Positions 8,234 to 17,940 of a DNA stretch of 64,000 nucleotides are shown piece by piece; the stretch's first letter is position 1; each line of letters begins with the position of its first letter. The notes under the pieces were generated by a model that saw only the letters and a program-made list of their open reading frames with translations, was not told where the DNA came from and did not search any database. Source of the stretch: Hyphomicrobiales bacterium (GTDB lineage: Bacteria; Pseudomonadota; Alphaproteobacteria; Rhizobiales; Xanthobacteraceae); the NCBI GenBank assembly GCA_017305715.1, contig JAFKKG010000019.1:62001-126000 (forward strand), written 5' to 3'. The translations under genes and the position numbers were made by a program.

Positions 8234-9832
8234 ATGGCCGTACTGGAAAGCAGCGTGCGTCCCGGTCCGGATTTCGACAGCAGCCGTGCCGCCTACGGCA
8301 AGCTGATCGAGGTCTTGCGCCAGCGGCACCGCCAGGTGCTCGTCGGAGGTGGCGAGAAACTTCAACAACGACATCGCGAAAGGGGCAAGATTCCGGTACG
8401 CGAGCGCATCGATCATCTGATCGATCCGTTGTCGCCGTTTCTCGAATTGTCGCCGCTGGCGGCGTGGGAACTCTATGGCAACGAAGTACCCTGCGCGGGA
8501 GTCGTGACGGGGATCGGCATGGTTGCCGGCATTCCCTGCGCGATCATCGCCAACGATGCGACCGTGAAGGGTGGCTCCTTTTTCCAGGAGACCGTGAAGA
8601 AGCATCTGCGCATGCAGGAGATTGCCTTCGAAAACCGGCTGCCCTGCATCTATCTCGTGGATTGCGGGGGCGCATATTTGCCGGAGCAGGATCGCGTTTT
8701 CCCCGACCGCGATCATTTCGGCGGCACGTTCTTCCAGCAATGCCGCATGTCCGCGTCGGGATTGCCACAGATCTCGGCGGTGTTCGGCGGTTGCACGGCG
8801 GGGGGTGCCTATATTCCCGCACTGTCAGACGAGGTCGTGATGGTGCGGGGGACCGGGCGAATTCATCTGGGGGGACCGCCGATCGTCAAGGCGGCCATCA
8901 ACGAGATCGTCGATGGCGAGACGCTTGGCGGCGCCGAGATGCATTCGACCGTCTCGGGCGTCTCGGACTATCTCGCCGGCACCGAACTCGAAGCGATCGG
9001 CAAGGTGCGCGACATCGTGGCGGCGCTGAGCTGGCGACAGATGCAACGCACGACAAAACGGGAAACGCGTGACCCGATCTACGATCCGGCAGAGCTTGAC
9101 GGCATCGTTGGCGTCGATCTGAAGCAGCCGTTCGACGTGCGGGAGGTGATCGCCCGTATGGTCGACGGCAGCGAGTTCCAGGAATTCAAGCCGGCTTATG
9201 GTTCGACGCTGGTGTGCGGGTTCGCCTGGATCCATGGCGAGCCGGTCGGCATTTTGGCCAATAACGGCGTGTTGTTTTCCGAGGCCGCGGTGAAGGGCGC
9301 GCATTTCATCGAGCTCTGCGATCAGCGCCGCACGCCGATCCTGTTCCTGCAGAACATCACCGGCTTCATGGTCGGCACCGATGCCGAGCGTGGGGGAATT
9401 GCAAAACATTCGGCGAAGCTGGTCTATGCGGTATCGAACGCGCGGGTACCCCGTTTCACCGTGATTATCGGCGGCTCCTATGGCGCCGGCAATTACGGCA
9501 TGTGCGGGCGCGGTTTCCAGCCCCGCTTTCTGTTCGCCTGGCCCAATGCCCGTATCGCCACCATGAGCGCCGATGTGGCCGCGACCGTGGTGACGGATTT
9601 ACGTCGCGCCAGTGTGACTCGCGGGGCCGTGCACGAATCCGAGATCGATGCGATCGACAAACAGACGCGGGCGCAGTTCGAGGAGCAGAGCACGCCTTAC
9701 TATGCCACCGCACGGCTATGGGACGACGGCATCATCGAGCCCTGGCAAACCCGCGATGTGCTCGGGCTCTGCCTGGCGCTGGCTGCGCGGGAAATCGACC
9801 TGCCTGAACACCGACCCGTCTACCGGATGTGA
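8234..9832 (+). CDS. Biotin-dependent acyl-CoA carboxylase, beta (carboxyltransferase) subunit
   Basis: A 532-residue carboxyltransferase of the methylcrotonoyl/geranyl/propionyl-CoA carboxylase group. It transfers CO2 from biotin to an acyl-CoA. The two crotonase-like halves are visible: GIPCAIIANDATVKGGSF in the N half, and GILANNGVLFSE with QNITGFMVG and GGSYGAGNYGM in the C half, the latter forming the oxyanion hole and biotin region. It is followed 4 bases later by the biotin carboxylase subunit gene, so the pair should form an alpha6-beta6-type complex. A paralogous pair is encoded at 19736-23366, so the cell has two enzymes here, probably for different acyl-CoAs. Confidence 0.92.
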   Translation: MAVLESSVRPGPDFDSSRAAYGKLIEVLRQRHRQVLVGGGEKLQQRHRERGKIPVRERIDHLIDPLSPFLELSPLAAWELYGNEVPCAGVVTGIGMVAGIPCAIIANDATVKGGSFFQETVKKHLRMQEIAFENRLPCIYLVDCGGAYLPEQDRVFPDRDHFGGTFFQQCRMSASGLPQISAVFGGCTAGGAYIPALSDEVVMVRGTGRIHLGGPPIVKAAINEIVDGETLGGAEMHSTVSGVSDYLAGTELEAIGKVRDIVAALSWRQMQRTTKRETRDPIYDPAELDGIVGVDLKQPFDVREVIARMVDGSEFQEFKPAYGSTLVCGFAWIHGEPVGILANNGVLFSEAAVKGAHFIELCDQRRTPILFLQNITGFMVGTDAERGGIAKHSAKLVYAVSNARVPRFTVIIGGSYGAGNYGMCGRGFQPRFLFAWPNARIATMSADVAATVVTDLRRASVTRGAVHESEIDAIDKQTRAQFEEQSTPYYATARLWDDGIIEPWQTRDVLGLCLALAAREIDLPEHRPVYRM

Positions 9833-9836
9833 TGCG

Positions 9837-11834
9837 ATGATCGGCTCCCTTCTGATCGCCAACCGGGGTGAAATCGCCGTTCGCATCATGCGGACTTGCC
9901 GACGCCTCGGCATCCATACCATTGCGGTGTATTCCGACGCCGACCGCGAGGCGCTTCATGTCGCCGTCGCCGACGAGGCGATCAGGATCGGTCCTGCCGC
10001 CGCCCGCGACAGCTACCTTCGGCCCGATGCGATCATGCAGGCCGCAGCCCGTGTCCGGGCGGATGCCATTCATCCGGGATACGGCTTCCTCTCGGAGAAG
10101 CCGGATCTCGCTCGTCTCTGTGTTGAGGAGGGACGCGTGTTCGTCGGGCCCTCGGCGGACCGTATCGTTGCCATGGGACCGAAGATCGGCTCGAAGTTGA
10201 TCGCCGCTCGTGCCGGCGTGCCGAGTGTGCCCGGCTATCTCGGCGAGGACCAGTCGACACGGCGTCTTGCGGACGAGGCCGAGCGGATCGGCTTTCCCTT
10301 GATGGTCAAGGCGTCGGCGGGCGGTGGTGGAAAGGGGATGCGGCGGGTATTTCAGCGCGCCGACCTGATCGCGGCCATCGATCTGGCGCGACAGGAAGCG
10401 GAGGCCGCCTTCGGCGATCCCTCGCTTCTGATCGAGAAACTGGTCATGCGCCCGCGGCATCTGGAGGTACAAATCGCCGGCGACAAGCACGGCAATGTCG
10501 TTCACCTCTTCGAACGCGACTGCTCGGTCCAGCGCAACAATCAGAAGGTACTGGAGGAAGCCCCGGCGCCGAACCTCAATCCGGCCATTCGGGCAAAACT
10601 GCTCGAACGCGGGGTCGCTCTGGCGCGCGCCATCAATTACGACAATCTCGGCACCGTCGAATTCATCCTCGAGGACGGGAGCAATGATCCCTGGTTCCTG
10701 GAGATGAACACAAGGCTGCAAGTCGAACATCCCGTCACCGAGGCGATCACCGGGCTCGATTTGGTGGAATGGCAGATCAGGATCGCATCCGGAGAGCGGG
10801 TCCCCGCGTTGCAGGACGATATCCATGAAAGCGGTCACGCGATCGAAGCGCGGATCACGGCGGAACGGGCCGATCAGGATTTCCGTCCGGATGCAGGCCG
10901 GATCGTCGGGTATGCCGAGCCGCAAAACCTGCGCATCGATAGCGGGGTCGAGTCGGGGTCGGAAGTCACGCTATTTTACGATTCGCTGTTGGCAAAAGCC
11001 ATTGCGTCGGGAGAAACCCGGGATATCGCCTGCGCCAAGCTGGCAGCCGGCTTGCGCGGATATTCGGTGTTAGGCCCGGCGACCACGATCCCGTTTCTGC
11101 TCGATGCCGTTGAGCATCCGATCTTTTCGACGGGCAAGGCCACAACGAGCTTCATCGCAGAAGCGTTTCCCGGTGGCTGGAAACCGGTCCGGCCGCAGGC
11201 GCGGCTTGCGCGCGCAGCGGCCGCGTTGTTGATGCTGGATGCGTTGCCGTCCGACGCGCAACCATCGTCTGCCTGGACCAGCCTTTCAGGCTTCCGTGTG
11301 CTTGGACCTGCGGGTGGTCTGTCCGAAACCAGATTGCTGGCGATCGAAGAGGGAAACACGGTCGCCTTGACCGTCAAGGCGCAACCGGGCGGCAAGCGGT
11401 GTGTCCTCGACGACAAGGGCGAGATTGCGCTGAAAGTCCGCTCGAAAGGCAATCGTGTCGAAGTCGAAGCCGATGAGCGAATCCTGCGCGGCGTGTTCGA
11501 AAGGGTCAATGGACGGGTCCGCCTGACGCTGGCTGGCGAAACCTGCGATATCGGTCTGGAGGCCGAAGTCGCGCTGTCTGCCGGCGCTGCGGCAGGGGTA
11601 GGCGGATCTGGTGCCATTCTGGCGACGATGCCGGGCGTGGTGGCGGAGGTGAAGGTATCGGCTGGGGACGCCGTCGAAGCCGGCCAGGTCGTGATCGTTC
11701 TGGAATCGATGAAGCTGTTCAGCTCGCTCAAGGCAGAGATCGCCGGCGTCGTTGCCGACATATCGTGTCGGCCCGGCGAAACCGTGATGGCGGGCAAGCG
11801 CCTGGTTCTGATTGAACCACAGGGCGAGGCCTAA
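9837..11834 (+). CDS. Acyl-CoA carboxylase alpha subunit (biotin carboxylase + BCCP)
   Basis: A 665-residue protein with an N-terminal biotin carboxylase domain starting LLIANRGEIAVRIMRTCRRL. The ATP-grasp glycine loop ASAGGGGKGM and the active-site stretch EMNTRLQVEHPVTE are present. A C-terminal biotinyl domain carries the biotinylated Lys (K626) in ESMKLF, where most family members have MKM. I place the start at the ATG at 9837, four bases after the beta-subunit stop, because the conserved N-terminus begins there; upstream in-frame codons overlap the beta gene. It is the last gene of this two-gene unit and is followed by a strong hairpin. Confidence 0.93.
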   Translation: MIGSLLIANRGEIAVRIMRTCRRLGIHTIAVYSDADREALHVAVADEAIRIGPAAARDSYLRPDAIMQAAARVRADAIHPGYGFLSEKPDLARLCVEEGRVFVGPSADRIVAMGPKIGSKLIAARAGVPSVPGYLGEDQSTRRLADEAERIGFPLMVKASAGGGGKGMRRVFQRADLIAAIDLARQEAEAAFGDPSLLIEKLVMRPRHLEVQIAGDKHGNVVHLFERDCSVQRNNQKVLEEAPAPNLNPAIRAKLLERGVALARAINYDNLGTVEFILEDGSNDPWFLEMNTRLQVEHPVTEAITGLDLVEWQIRIASGERVPALQDDIHESGHAIEARITAERADQDFRPDAGRIVGYAEPQNLRIDSGVESGSEVTLFYDSLLAKAIASGETRDIACAKLAAGLRGYSVLGPATTIPFLLDAVEHPIFSTGKATTSFIAEAFPGGWKPVRPQARLARAAAALLMLDALPSDAQPSSAWTSLSGFRVLGPAGGLSETRLLAIEEGNTVALTVKAQPGGKRCVLDDKGEIALKVRSKGNRVEVEADERILRGVFERVNGRVRLTLAGETCDIGLEAEVALSAGAAAGVGGSGAILATMPGVVAEVKVSAGDAVEAGQVVIVLESMKLFSSLKAEIAGVVADISCRPGETVMAGKRLVLIEPQGEA

Positions 11835-11853
11835 CCGCCCGGGCGAACGGACA

Positions 11854-11886
11854 GGCGTGGCAATGAGATAGATTCATCGCCACGCC
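11854..11886. terminator. Bidirectional terminator-like hairpin
   Basis: GGCGTGGC (11854-11861) pairs with GCCACGCC (11879-11886), with an inner ATGA/TCAT pairing. It sits in the 68-base gap between the convergent carboxylase alpha and binding-protein genes, where a shared terminator is expected. Confidence 0.65.
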
Positions 11887-11902
11887 CGGCGCCTATCGAG
11901 GC

Positions 11903-13150
11903 TTATTTTTGGCTGTCGGACTTGGCGTATTCGGCCGATTGAGCCTTCACCACGCTCAACACGTCATCCTTGTAGGCTGCGATCCAATCGGTTTGCGGCA
12001 CCCACTTGCTGCCGTCCCACATCTCGATTCGGGTCTTGCCGCCGCCGCCATGGTCCTGTGCGGTCACGGTAACGGGCGCCATCATGCCGTTGGCGTTATA
12101 GTCCTTGATGCTTTCAAGGCCAGCCTTGATCTTGTCGGGCGTCAGGGGCCAGCCATCTTTCTTGATCGCGAGACGGGCGCCTTCGACGGCGATCGACCAG
12201 ATCGCAAGGCCGGTGTTGTAGTAGACGTCCTCGAGGTTCTTGCGGTCGCCGCTTCCTTTGCCCTTGTCGTAGAGTTCCTTGATGATCTCCTGAATCAACG
12301 GATGGTTCGACCCGCCGGCGACGTTGGTACCGCGCTTGATCCCCTTGGCGGCTTCAGCGCCGATATTGCCGATATCGATCTCGTTCATCCAGTTGACGGC
12401 AATATATTTGTCCAGCGCGATGCCGTTACGCTTCATCTCGCGCGATGCGATCACGTGCATGTTCGACAGGCTCCAGCTGACGATCCAGTTCGGCGCAAAG
12501 CGGCGGATCTGGGTCCAGGCCGAGGCCTGATCGTTGCCTGGAAGCGGATATGGAAACAGCTGGAGATCGAAGCCTTCCTTGGCGGCAAGCGTCTTCAAAA
12601 TACCGATCGGCTCCTGGCCGAACGGGTAATCGACGTAGAGAAACGCGATCTTGACGCCCTTCAATTGGCCGCCTGACTGCTGCTTGATATATTCGATGTC
12701 GTTTGCGGCCTGGCCCCAATAGGTCGGGCCGACGGGGAAGACCCATTTGAAGACATCGCCATCGACCGCGTCGCCGCGTCCGGCCAACGACTGGATCAGG
12801 ACGTTGCCGTCCTTCATGACGCGGGGGAGGACCGCACGCGATACCGGGGTCGACAGCATGTCGAACACCATGACGCCGTCGCGCTTCAATTTCTCGTAGC
12901 ATTCGATGCCGCGTTGCGGCTCGTTGCCGTGATCCTGCACGATCATCTCGACCGGATGGCCTTCAATGCCGCCCTTCATATTAAGGAGTTCGGCATAGTC
13001 CTTGGCGGCCTGGGCCACCTGAGGCGTAACGAAGGTGTAGACTTTGGTGAGATCGTAGCAGAGCCCGAAACGCATCGGGTCCGCTGCGGTCGCCGGCATG
13101 ACGGTGAAAGCCGTCCATGCGAGTCCGGCCACGATGGATAAATACTTCAT
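11903..13150 (-). CDS. Liv-type ABC transporter substrate-binding protein
   Basis: A 415-residue periplasmic binding protein of the HAAT/LivK family. A Sec signal peptide (residues 1 to about 23, cleavage after TAA/ATAA) precedes ADPMRFGLCYDLTKVYTF. I chose the ATG at 13150 because a GGAGGA ribosome site lies just before it and the signal peptide starts there; a longer in-frame extension has neither. It is last in the minus-strand unit livG-ligase-livH-livM-livF and completes an ABC importer. Because an acyl-CoA ligase is built into that operon, the ligand is more likely an organic acid than an amino acid. Confidence 0.93.
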   Translation of the reverse strand: MKYLSIVAGLAWTAFTVMPATAADPMRFGLCYDLTKVYTFVTPQVAQAAKDYAELLNMKGGIEGHPVEMIVQDHGNEPQRGIECYEKLKRDGVMVFDMLSTPVSRAVLPRVMKDGNVLIQSLAGRGDAVDGDVFKWVFPVGPTYWGQAANDIEYIKQQSGGQLKGVKIAFLYVDYPFGQEPIGILKTLAAKEGFDLQLFPYPLPGNDQASAWTQIRRFAPNWIVSWSLSNMHVIASREMKRNGIALDKYIAVNWMNEIDIGNIGAEAAKGIKRGTNVAGGSNHPLIQEIIKELYDKGKGSGDRKNLEDVYYNTGLAIWSIAVEGARLAIKKDGWPLTPDKIKAGLESIKDYNANGMMAPVTVTAQDHGGGGKTRIEMWDGSKWVPQTDWIAAYKDDVLSVVKAQSAEYAKSDSQK

Positions 13151-13226
13151 TTGAATCCTCCCTTGATTGAACTGGTTTGCTGCCGTGTTGGTCCGGTCAG
13201 TTTTCTTGTCTTTGCAGTACACGCCG

Positions 13227-14042
13227 TTAAGTCAGCCAGCGTTTTCGCCGGCTATAGTGCTTGATGTCATGGAAACTCTTGCCTTTGGCGCCTCCAAGAT
13301 AGAACTCCTGGATATCCGGGTTTCGCTTAAGGGCCTCGGCCGTATCGTGCATCACGATGCGGCCGCTCTCAATGAGATATCCGTGCGATACGATTTCGAG
13401 CGCCGCCACCGCGTTCTGCTCGACCAGCAGCACTGATAGCCCTTCCTCCCGGTTGATGCGGCTGATGATCTGGAAGATTTCCGCCACCAGAAACGGGGCC
13501 AAACCCAGGCTTGGCTCATCGAGCATCAGCAATTTCGGTTGCGTCATCAGGGCGCGGCCGATCGCGAGCATCTGCTGCTCGCCGCCGGAGAGATAACCGG
13601 CTGCGACAGCGCGGCGTTCGTGCAGGCGCGGAAAATAGCTGTAGACCCGTTCCTTGTTGCGGCTCATGTCGTGACCGCTGCGCACCGCCGACGCCGCGAC
13701 CAGATTTTCATCGGGCGTCAGATGCTCGAACACCCGGCGGCCCTCGAGCACGTGGACTATCCCGAGCTTGACCCGTTGCTGCGGCGATAGCGCGCTGATG
13801 CTGCGGCCCATGAACTGCAATTCGCCGCGGCGGACCTCACCGCGTTCGGCGACCAATAATCCGCTGATCGACTTTAGCGTGGTGCTCTTGCCGGCGCCGT
13901 TGGCGCCCAGCAACGCGACCATGCCGCCCTCGGGCACGTCAATCGATACACCCTTGATCGCGAGGGAAACGTGGTCGTAAACCACCTCGATATTGTTCAG
14001 CGAGAGCACGTTTGCGGCAGTGGGGGTGTTCGAGGCGTTCAT
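13227..14042 (-). CDS. livF: Liv-type ABC transporter ATP-binding protein LivF
   Basis: A 271-residue ATPase of the LivF family. The Walker A motif is GANGAGKST, the signature is YLSGGEQQMLAIGRAL, Walker B is LLMLDEPSLGLAP, and the switch His lies in the segment that begins SVLLVEQN. It pairs with the LivG ATPase at 17927 to power uptake through the LivH/LivM permeases. The ATG lies 4 bases after the livM stop. A short Lys/Arg-rich tail extends the C-terminus. It belongs to the importer operon that starts near 18724. Confidence 0.94.
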   Translation of the reverse strand: MNASNTPTAANVLSLNNIEVVYDHVSLAIKGVSIDVPEGGMVALLGANGAGKSTTLKSISGLLVAERGEVRRGELQFMGRSISALSPQQRVKLGIVHVLEGRRVFEHLTPDENLVAASAVRSGHDMSRNKERVYSYFPRLHERRAVAAGYLSGGEQQMLAIGRALMTQPKLLMLDEPSLGLAPFLVAEIFQIISRINREEGLSVLLVEQNAVAALEIVSHGYLIESGRIVMHDTAEALKRNPDIQEFYLGGAKGKSFHDIKHYSRRKRWLT

Positions 14043-14046
14043 GGCG

Positions 14047-15120
14047 CTATTTCTTCACATAGCCGAACGGCCAGACCAGGAGATAGTCGCGGACGTTGTT
14101 GTATATCTTGCCGAGCCCCAGCGGTTCGATCAGGAGAAAACCGATGATCAGTGCACCGTAGAGCGCCTGCGGAAGATGGGCCAATGTCTCGATACTGAGC
14201 GAAAATCCGAAGCGGATCGCCGCCCATGAGATCAAGCTGTTCATGGCGCCCGGCATCAACAGAATGAACGCGGCGCCGAAATAGCTGCCGATGATGCTGC
14301 CCAGGCCTCCGACGATCACCATCGCCAATGCCTGGATGGAGACGTCGACGGAAAACTGCTCTGGGGTGACGGCGTGGTAAAACGTGCCGATCAGAATGGC
14401 CCCGGTCACGCCGCCGATGAAGGACGAGGTCGAAAACGCCACCAGCTTGAAATAGAAGCTGTTGACGCCGATGACCGCTGCCGCAAAGTCCTTTTCCCGG
14501 ACCGCGATCAGGGCGCGGCCGAGCGCCGTGCGCCGCAAGTTGAGCATGAAGGATGTCACCAGGATGCACCACACCAGCGCGACGTAATATAACCCGGCAT
14601 CGGACGTGATGGGTTGGCCCAGCAACCGGATGTCCGGTGCCTGCAATGTAGCCTGTGTGCCGCCGCTGATGGCGGGAACATGCGAGATCACCCAGTCCAT
14701 GACAAACTGCAAGGCGAGGGTACTCAGCGCCAGATACAGGCCCTTGACGCGCAATGCGGCGAAAGCAAAGCCGATTCCGATGATCGCGGCGGTGGAGCCG
14801 CCGAGCACGATGGCGATTTCCCAGGGGATGCCGGCCCGGGTGGCATGAACCGTCGCATAGGCGCCGATCCCCATCACGGCGGCGTAGCCGAGATGAAATT
14901 GCCCGGCCCAGCCGAGAATGAGGTTGAGGCCAAGCGCGCCGGCGGTCCAGATCAACCATGGGAGCAGGTAGCTGCTGAGATAGAGCGAATTGACCAGGAG
15001 CGGTGCGGCAAAGCCAAACGCCAGCAGAATGCCGATCATCCAGCGGTCGGCAGCAATCGGAAACAGCGCGCGGTCGGCCGCATAGTTCGTATGAAAAATG
15101 CCGGCCTGCCGGAACAGCAT
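14047..15120 (-). CDS. livM: Liv-type ABC transporter permease LivM
   Basis: A 357-residue inner-membrane permease of the LivM family with about eight to ten hydrophobic segments. It has the family motif region YSKF/FKLVAFSTSSFIGGVTGAI and the cytoplasmic coupling-helix region GRALIAVREKDFAAAVIGVN. It forms the channel with LivH. The ATG at 15120 is preferred: it follows the livH stop by four bases and has GAGAGGA upstream. An in-frame start at 15153 would overlap livH. Confidence 0.93.
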   Translation of the reverse strand: MLFRQAGIFHTNYAADRALFPIAADRWMIGILLAFGFAAPLLVNSLYLSSYLLPWLIWTAGALGLNLILGWAGQFHLGYAAVMGIGAYATVHATRAGIPWEIAIVLGGSTAAIIGIGFAFAALRVKGLYLALSTLALQFVMDWVISHVPAISGGTQATLQAPDIRLLGQPITSDAGLYYVALVWCILVTSFMLNLRRTALGRALIAVREKDFAAAVIGVNSFYFKLVAFSTSSFIGGVTGAILIGTFYHAVTPEQFSVDVSIQALAMVIVGGLGSIIGSYFGAAFILLMPGAMNSLISWAAIRFGFSLSIETLAHLPQALYGALIIGFLLIEPLGLGKIYNNVRDYLLVWPFGYVKK

Positions 15121-15124
15121 GGGC

Positions 15125-16012
15125 TCAAATCCTCTCGATGTCGTGGCGGCCATAAAGGCCGTGCGGTCGAAGCATGATGGTCAGGATCAGCATCGCGGCA
15201 TCGACGAGGTCGCGACTGGCGCCGCCGAGCAAAGGATCCAGAAAACTGCCGGCCACGCCCTCGACAAGTCCGAGCAGCACGCCCGCGAGCAAGGCGCCGC
15301 CGATGCTGTCCATCCCTCCGAGAACGGCGACGGTCACTCCCTTGAGCAGCAATTGCGCGAGCGATTGATCGACGCCTTGCACCGACGCCCAGAGGATTCC
15401 GGCGATCGTCGCCACCACCGCCGACATCGCCCAGGACAACGCCACGCCGCGCTCGACCGAGATTCCGATCGACCATGCCGCGGTGTAATCGTCGGAAATG
15501 GCGCGCAGTACCACGCCCAACCTGGTCCGGAAGAACAGCATCAACAGGCCGAACATCACGACGGCGACGGCGGCTCCGACGGCATAGGTGCGGTTGATCA
15601 GAAGAGGGCTCAGGAAGAGCGGATCGTCGCTGATGCCGAGCGGCATCGGACGCGCGGTGCCGCCCCAGATCGTCATCGAGCCCGCCCGCAGCAGGATTTC
15701 CAGCCCGAGCGTCATCATCAGGATCATGATGATCGGTCGGCCCGCCAGTCGGCGTAGCGCGACCCGCTCGATGGCCATGCCGGCGCCGAACATCGTCACG
15801 ATCGCCAGCAGGATCGCGAGCCAGAGCGGCACTTTGGCATTATTGGCAAAGGCAAGCACCACATAGGCGCTCAGCATCGTCATCGAGCCTTGCGCCAGAT
15901 TGGGTACCGAGGACGACTTGTAGATCAGCACGATGCCCATCGCGACCAGCGAGTACATCAGGCCGACGAGGCCGCCATTGACGGCCGATTCGGCCAGGAG
16001 CGACCAATCCAT
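15125..16012 (-). CDS. livH: Liv-type ABC transporter permease LivH
   Basis: A 295-residue permease of the LivH family with about eight membrane segments. The N-terminal stretch VNGGLVGLMYSLVAMGIVL and the loop region NLAQGSMTMLSAYV are family hallmarks, and the coupling helix lies around RTRLGVVLRAISDDY. It sits two bases after the acyl-CoA ligase stop and just before livM. It works with LivM, the LivG/LivF ATPases and the binding protein at 11903. Confidence 0.93.
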   Translation of the reverse strand: MDWSLLAESAVNGGLVGLMYSLVAMGIVLIYKSSSVPNLAQGSMTMLSAYVVLAFANNAKVPLWLAILLAIVTMFGAGMAIERVALRRLAGRPIIMILMMTLGLEILLRAGSMTIWGGTARPMPLGISDDPLFLSPLLINRTYAVGAAVAVVMFGLLMLFFRTRLGVVLRAISDDYTAAWSIGISVERGVALSWAMSAVVATIAGILWASVQGVDQSLAQLLLKGVTVAVLGGMDSIGGALLAGVLLGLVEGVAGSFLDPLLGGASRDLVDAAMLILTIMLRPHGLYGRHDIERI

Positions 16013-16014
16013 CG

Positions 16015-17940
16015 TCAGGCCTCCTGCACCGAGAGCGTCCGCTCGATGATGCCGACTTCGCCGGACTCGTAGCTGATCTGGGCCTTCATCAGCACCGTGC
16101 GCTTGCGATCGTAGATGGCGTCGATGATCGGCCGGTAGCGCTCCTCCACGACGTTGCGACGGATCTTGCGCGTGCGTGTGATCTCTCCGTCGTCGGCATC
16201 GAACTCCTTGTGCAGGCAGACGAACTGCCGCAGCTGCAGCCCTTCCGGCAACGTGCTGTTGACGTGCCTTACGGCGGACGCAACGAGTTCGATCACCTGT
16301 GGCTTCTGTGACAGATCAGCATAAGAGATGTAGGAGATGCCGCGCAGTTCGGCCCAGAGACCCACCGCTTCCTTGTCGATACAGATCAGGGCCGCCAGCG
16401 TGTCGCGGTCGCGTCCAACCACCGCAGCGTCCTTGACGTAGGGGCTGAACTTCAGCCGATTCTCGATGTAGTTGGGAATGTAGCGCTCTCCCTTGGCGGT
16501 GTGCACGACATCGGACACGCGTCCCAGCACAACAAGATGGCCGTCCGGCTCGAGATAGCCGGCGTCTCCGGTGTGCAGCCAACCGTCTTCCAGGGTCTCG
16601 CGTGTGGCTTCTTCCAGATTGAAGTAGCCGCTGAACACGCTGCCCGACCTGATCAGTATTTCGCCGGCGTCGCTGATCTTGAGCTCGACGCCGGGCAGCG
16701 GGCGTCCGACCGTGTGCAGCCGCACTTCGTCGACGCTCTGGACGGCGTTGTAGGCACAACTTTCGGTCTGACCGTAGAGCTGACGCAGCTTGATTCCGAG
16801 CGCGCGGTAAAACACGAAAGTGTCTTCGCCCATGGCTTCGCCGCCGGTAAAGGCGCCACGCATCCGGCTGAGGCCGAACTGGTCCTTGATCGGTCCGGTG
16901 ACCAGCCATTCGCCGAGCACGCCAAGCAGCCGTTGCTTCGGGGTGGGCTGCTGGCCGTCGAGTTTGCGTTTTTCGGCGGAAATGGCCGATGCCATGAAGA
17001 ATTCGTAGACCCGCCTCTTGAGCCACGAAGAATCCTCAACGCGCACCTGGATAGCGGTCAGCATATTGTCCCAGCTGCGTGGCGCGGCGAGGTAAAATGT
17101 CGGCGCGATCTCGCGCAGGTTCTGGAGCACGGTTTCCTGGCGTTCGGGTACGTTGATGGTGAAATGCAGCGCGATACCGGCACCCATGGTCACCGCGAAG
17201 TCGCCGACCCATGCCATCGGCAAATAGGCCAGAATGCTTTCGCCGAAGTCGAACGCTTTACCCTGATAGGCGTTTCTGACCCCGGCCAGCAGGTTGCGAT
17301 GCGAAAGCACCACGCCCTTCGGCTTGCCGGTGCTGCCGGACGAATGCACGAACACGGCGGGATCATCGGGGCGTGCGCGGGCGACGAGTTCAGCCTGCGC
17401 GCCGGCACCGGCGGCAAGGCGTTTGGCGCCGTTCGCCTGGATGGCGTCCCACGACACGAGGCCCGGATTGGCGTAGGCGGTCAAGCCGCGTGGATCGTCG
17501 TAGATGATGTGTTCGATGGTTGCGCCCTGGTCGCGCAACTCCAGCATCTTGTCGACCTGCTCCTGATCTTCCGCCAGCATGAACCGTGCGTTCGCCTCAT
17601 GGACGAAATGCCGGATTTCATCGAGCGTCGCATCCGGGTAGGCCGGCATCGCATATCCGCCGAGCGCACCGGCAGCCAGCATTCCGGCATAGAGGCGAGG
17701 CCGGTTGTCACCAAGCACCAGCATGACTTCGCCAGCCTTGAAGCCCAGCGTCTCGAGGCCCGCGGCGCAGCGCAGCACCATTTCGAGCAGCTGGCGCCAC
17801 GTGGTTTCCTGCCAGATGCCCTTGCTTTTTTCGCGCATTGCCACGCGCGCCGGGAAGGCCTCGGCGTTGCGGGCCAGCACACGGATCAGCGTCGTGTCGG
17901 TTTCAAAGTTCCAGGCCGTGGTCTGCTCAGCGCGCGGCAT
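16015..17940 (-). CDS. Long-chain-type acyl-CoA ligase embedded in liv operon
   Basis: A 641-residue AMP-forming ligase, the larger long-chain/FadD15-like form. It has the P-loop HSSGSTGKPKGVVLSH, the A5 motif LYGQTES, LHTGDAGYLEPDG and the hinge GRVSDVVHTAKGERY. The longer C-terminal part with TRKIRRNVVEERY replaces the usual GK tail. Its ATG overlaps the livG gene by 14 bases and its stop lies two bases before livH, so it is translated as part of the transporter operon. This arrangement suggests that the imported compound is a carboxylic acid that is trapped as its CoA thioester on entry. Confidence 0.92.
   Translation of the reverse strand: MPRAEQTTAWNFETDTTLIRVLARNAEAFPARVAMREKSKGIWQETTWRQLLEMVLRCAAGLETLGFKAGEVMLVLGDNRPRLYAGMLAAGALGGYAMPAYPDATLDEIRHFVHEANARFMLAEDQEQVDKMLELRDQGATIEHIIYDDPRGLTAYANPGLVSWDAIQANGAKRLAAGAGAQAELVARARPDDPAVFVHSSGSTGKPKGVVLSHRNLLAGVRNAYQGKAFDFGESILAYLPMAWVGDFAVTMGAGIALHFTINVPERQETVLQNLREIAPTFYLAAPRSWDNMLTAIQVRVEDSSWLKRRVYEFFMASAISAEKRKLDGQQPTPKQRLLGVLGEWLVTGPIKDQFGLSRMRGAFTGGEAMGEDTFVFYRALGIKLRQLYGQTESCAYNAVQSVDEVRLHTVGRPLPGVELKISDAGEILIRSGSVFSGYFNLEEATRETLEDGWLHTGDAGYLEPDGHLVVLGRVSDVVHTAKGERYIPNYIENRLKFSPYVKDAAVVGRDRDTLAALICIDKEAVGLWAELRGISYISYADLSQKPQVIELVASAVRHVNSTLPEGLQLRQFVCLHKEFDADDGEITRTRKIRRNVVEERYRPIIDAIYDRKRTVLMKAQISYESGEVGIIERTLSVQEA

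Noticed and set aside
9648..9836. Upstream extension of the carboxylase alpha gene
   Set aside because: It overlaps the beta-subunit gene in another frame and encodes no conserved residues; the family N-terminus starts at 9837.
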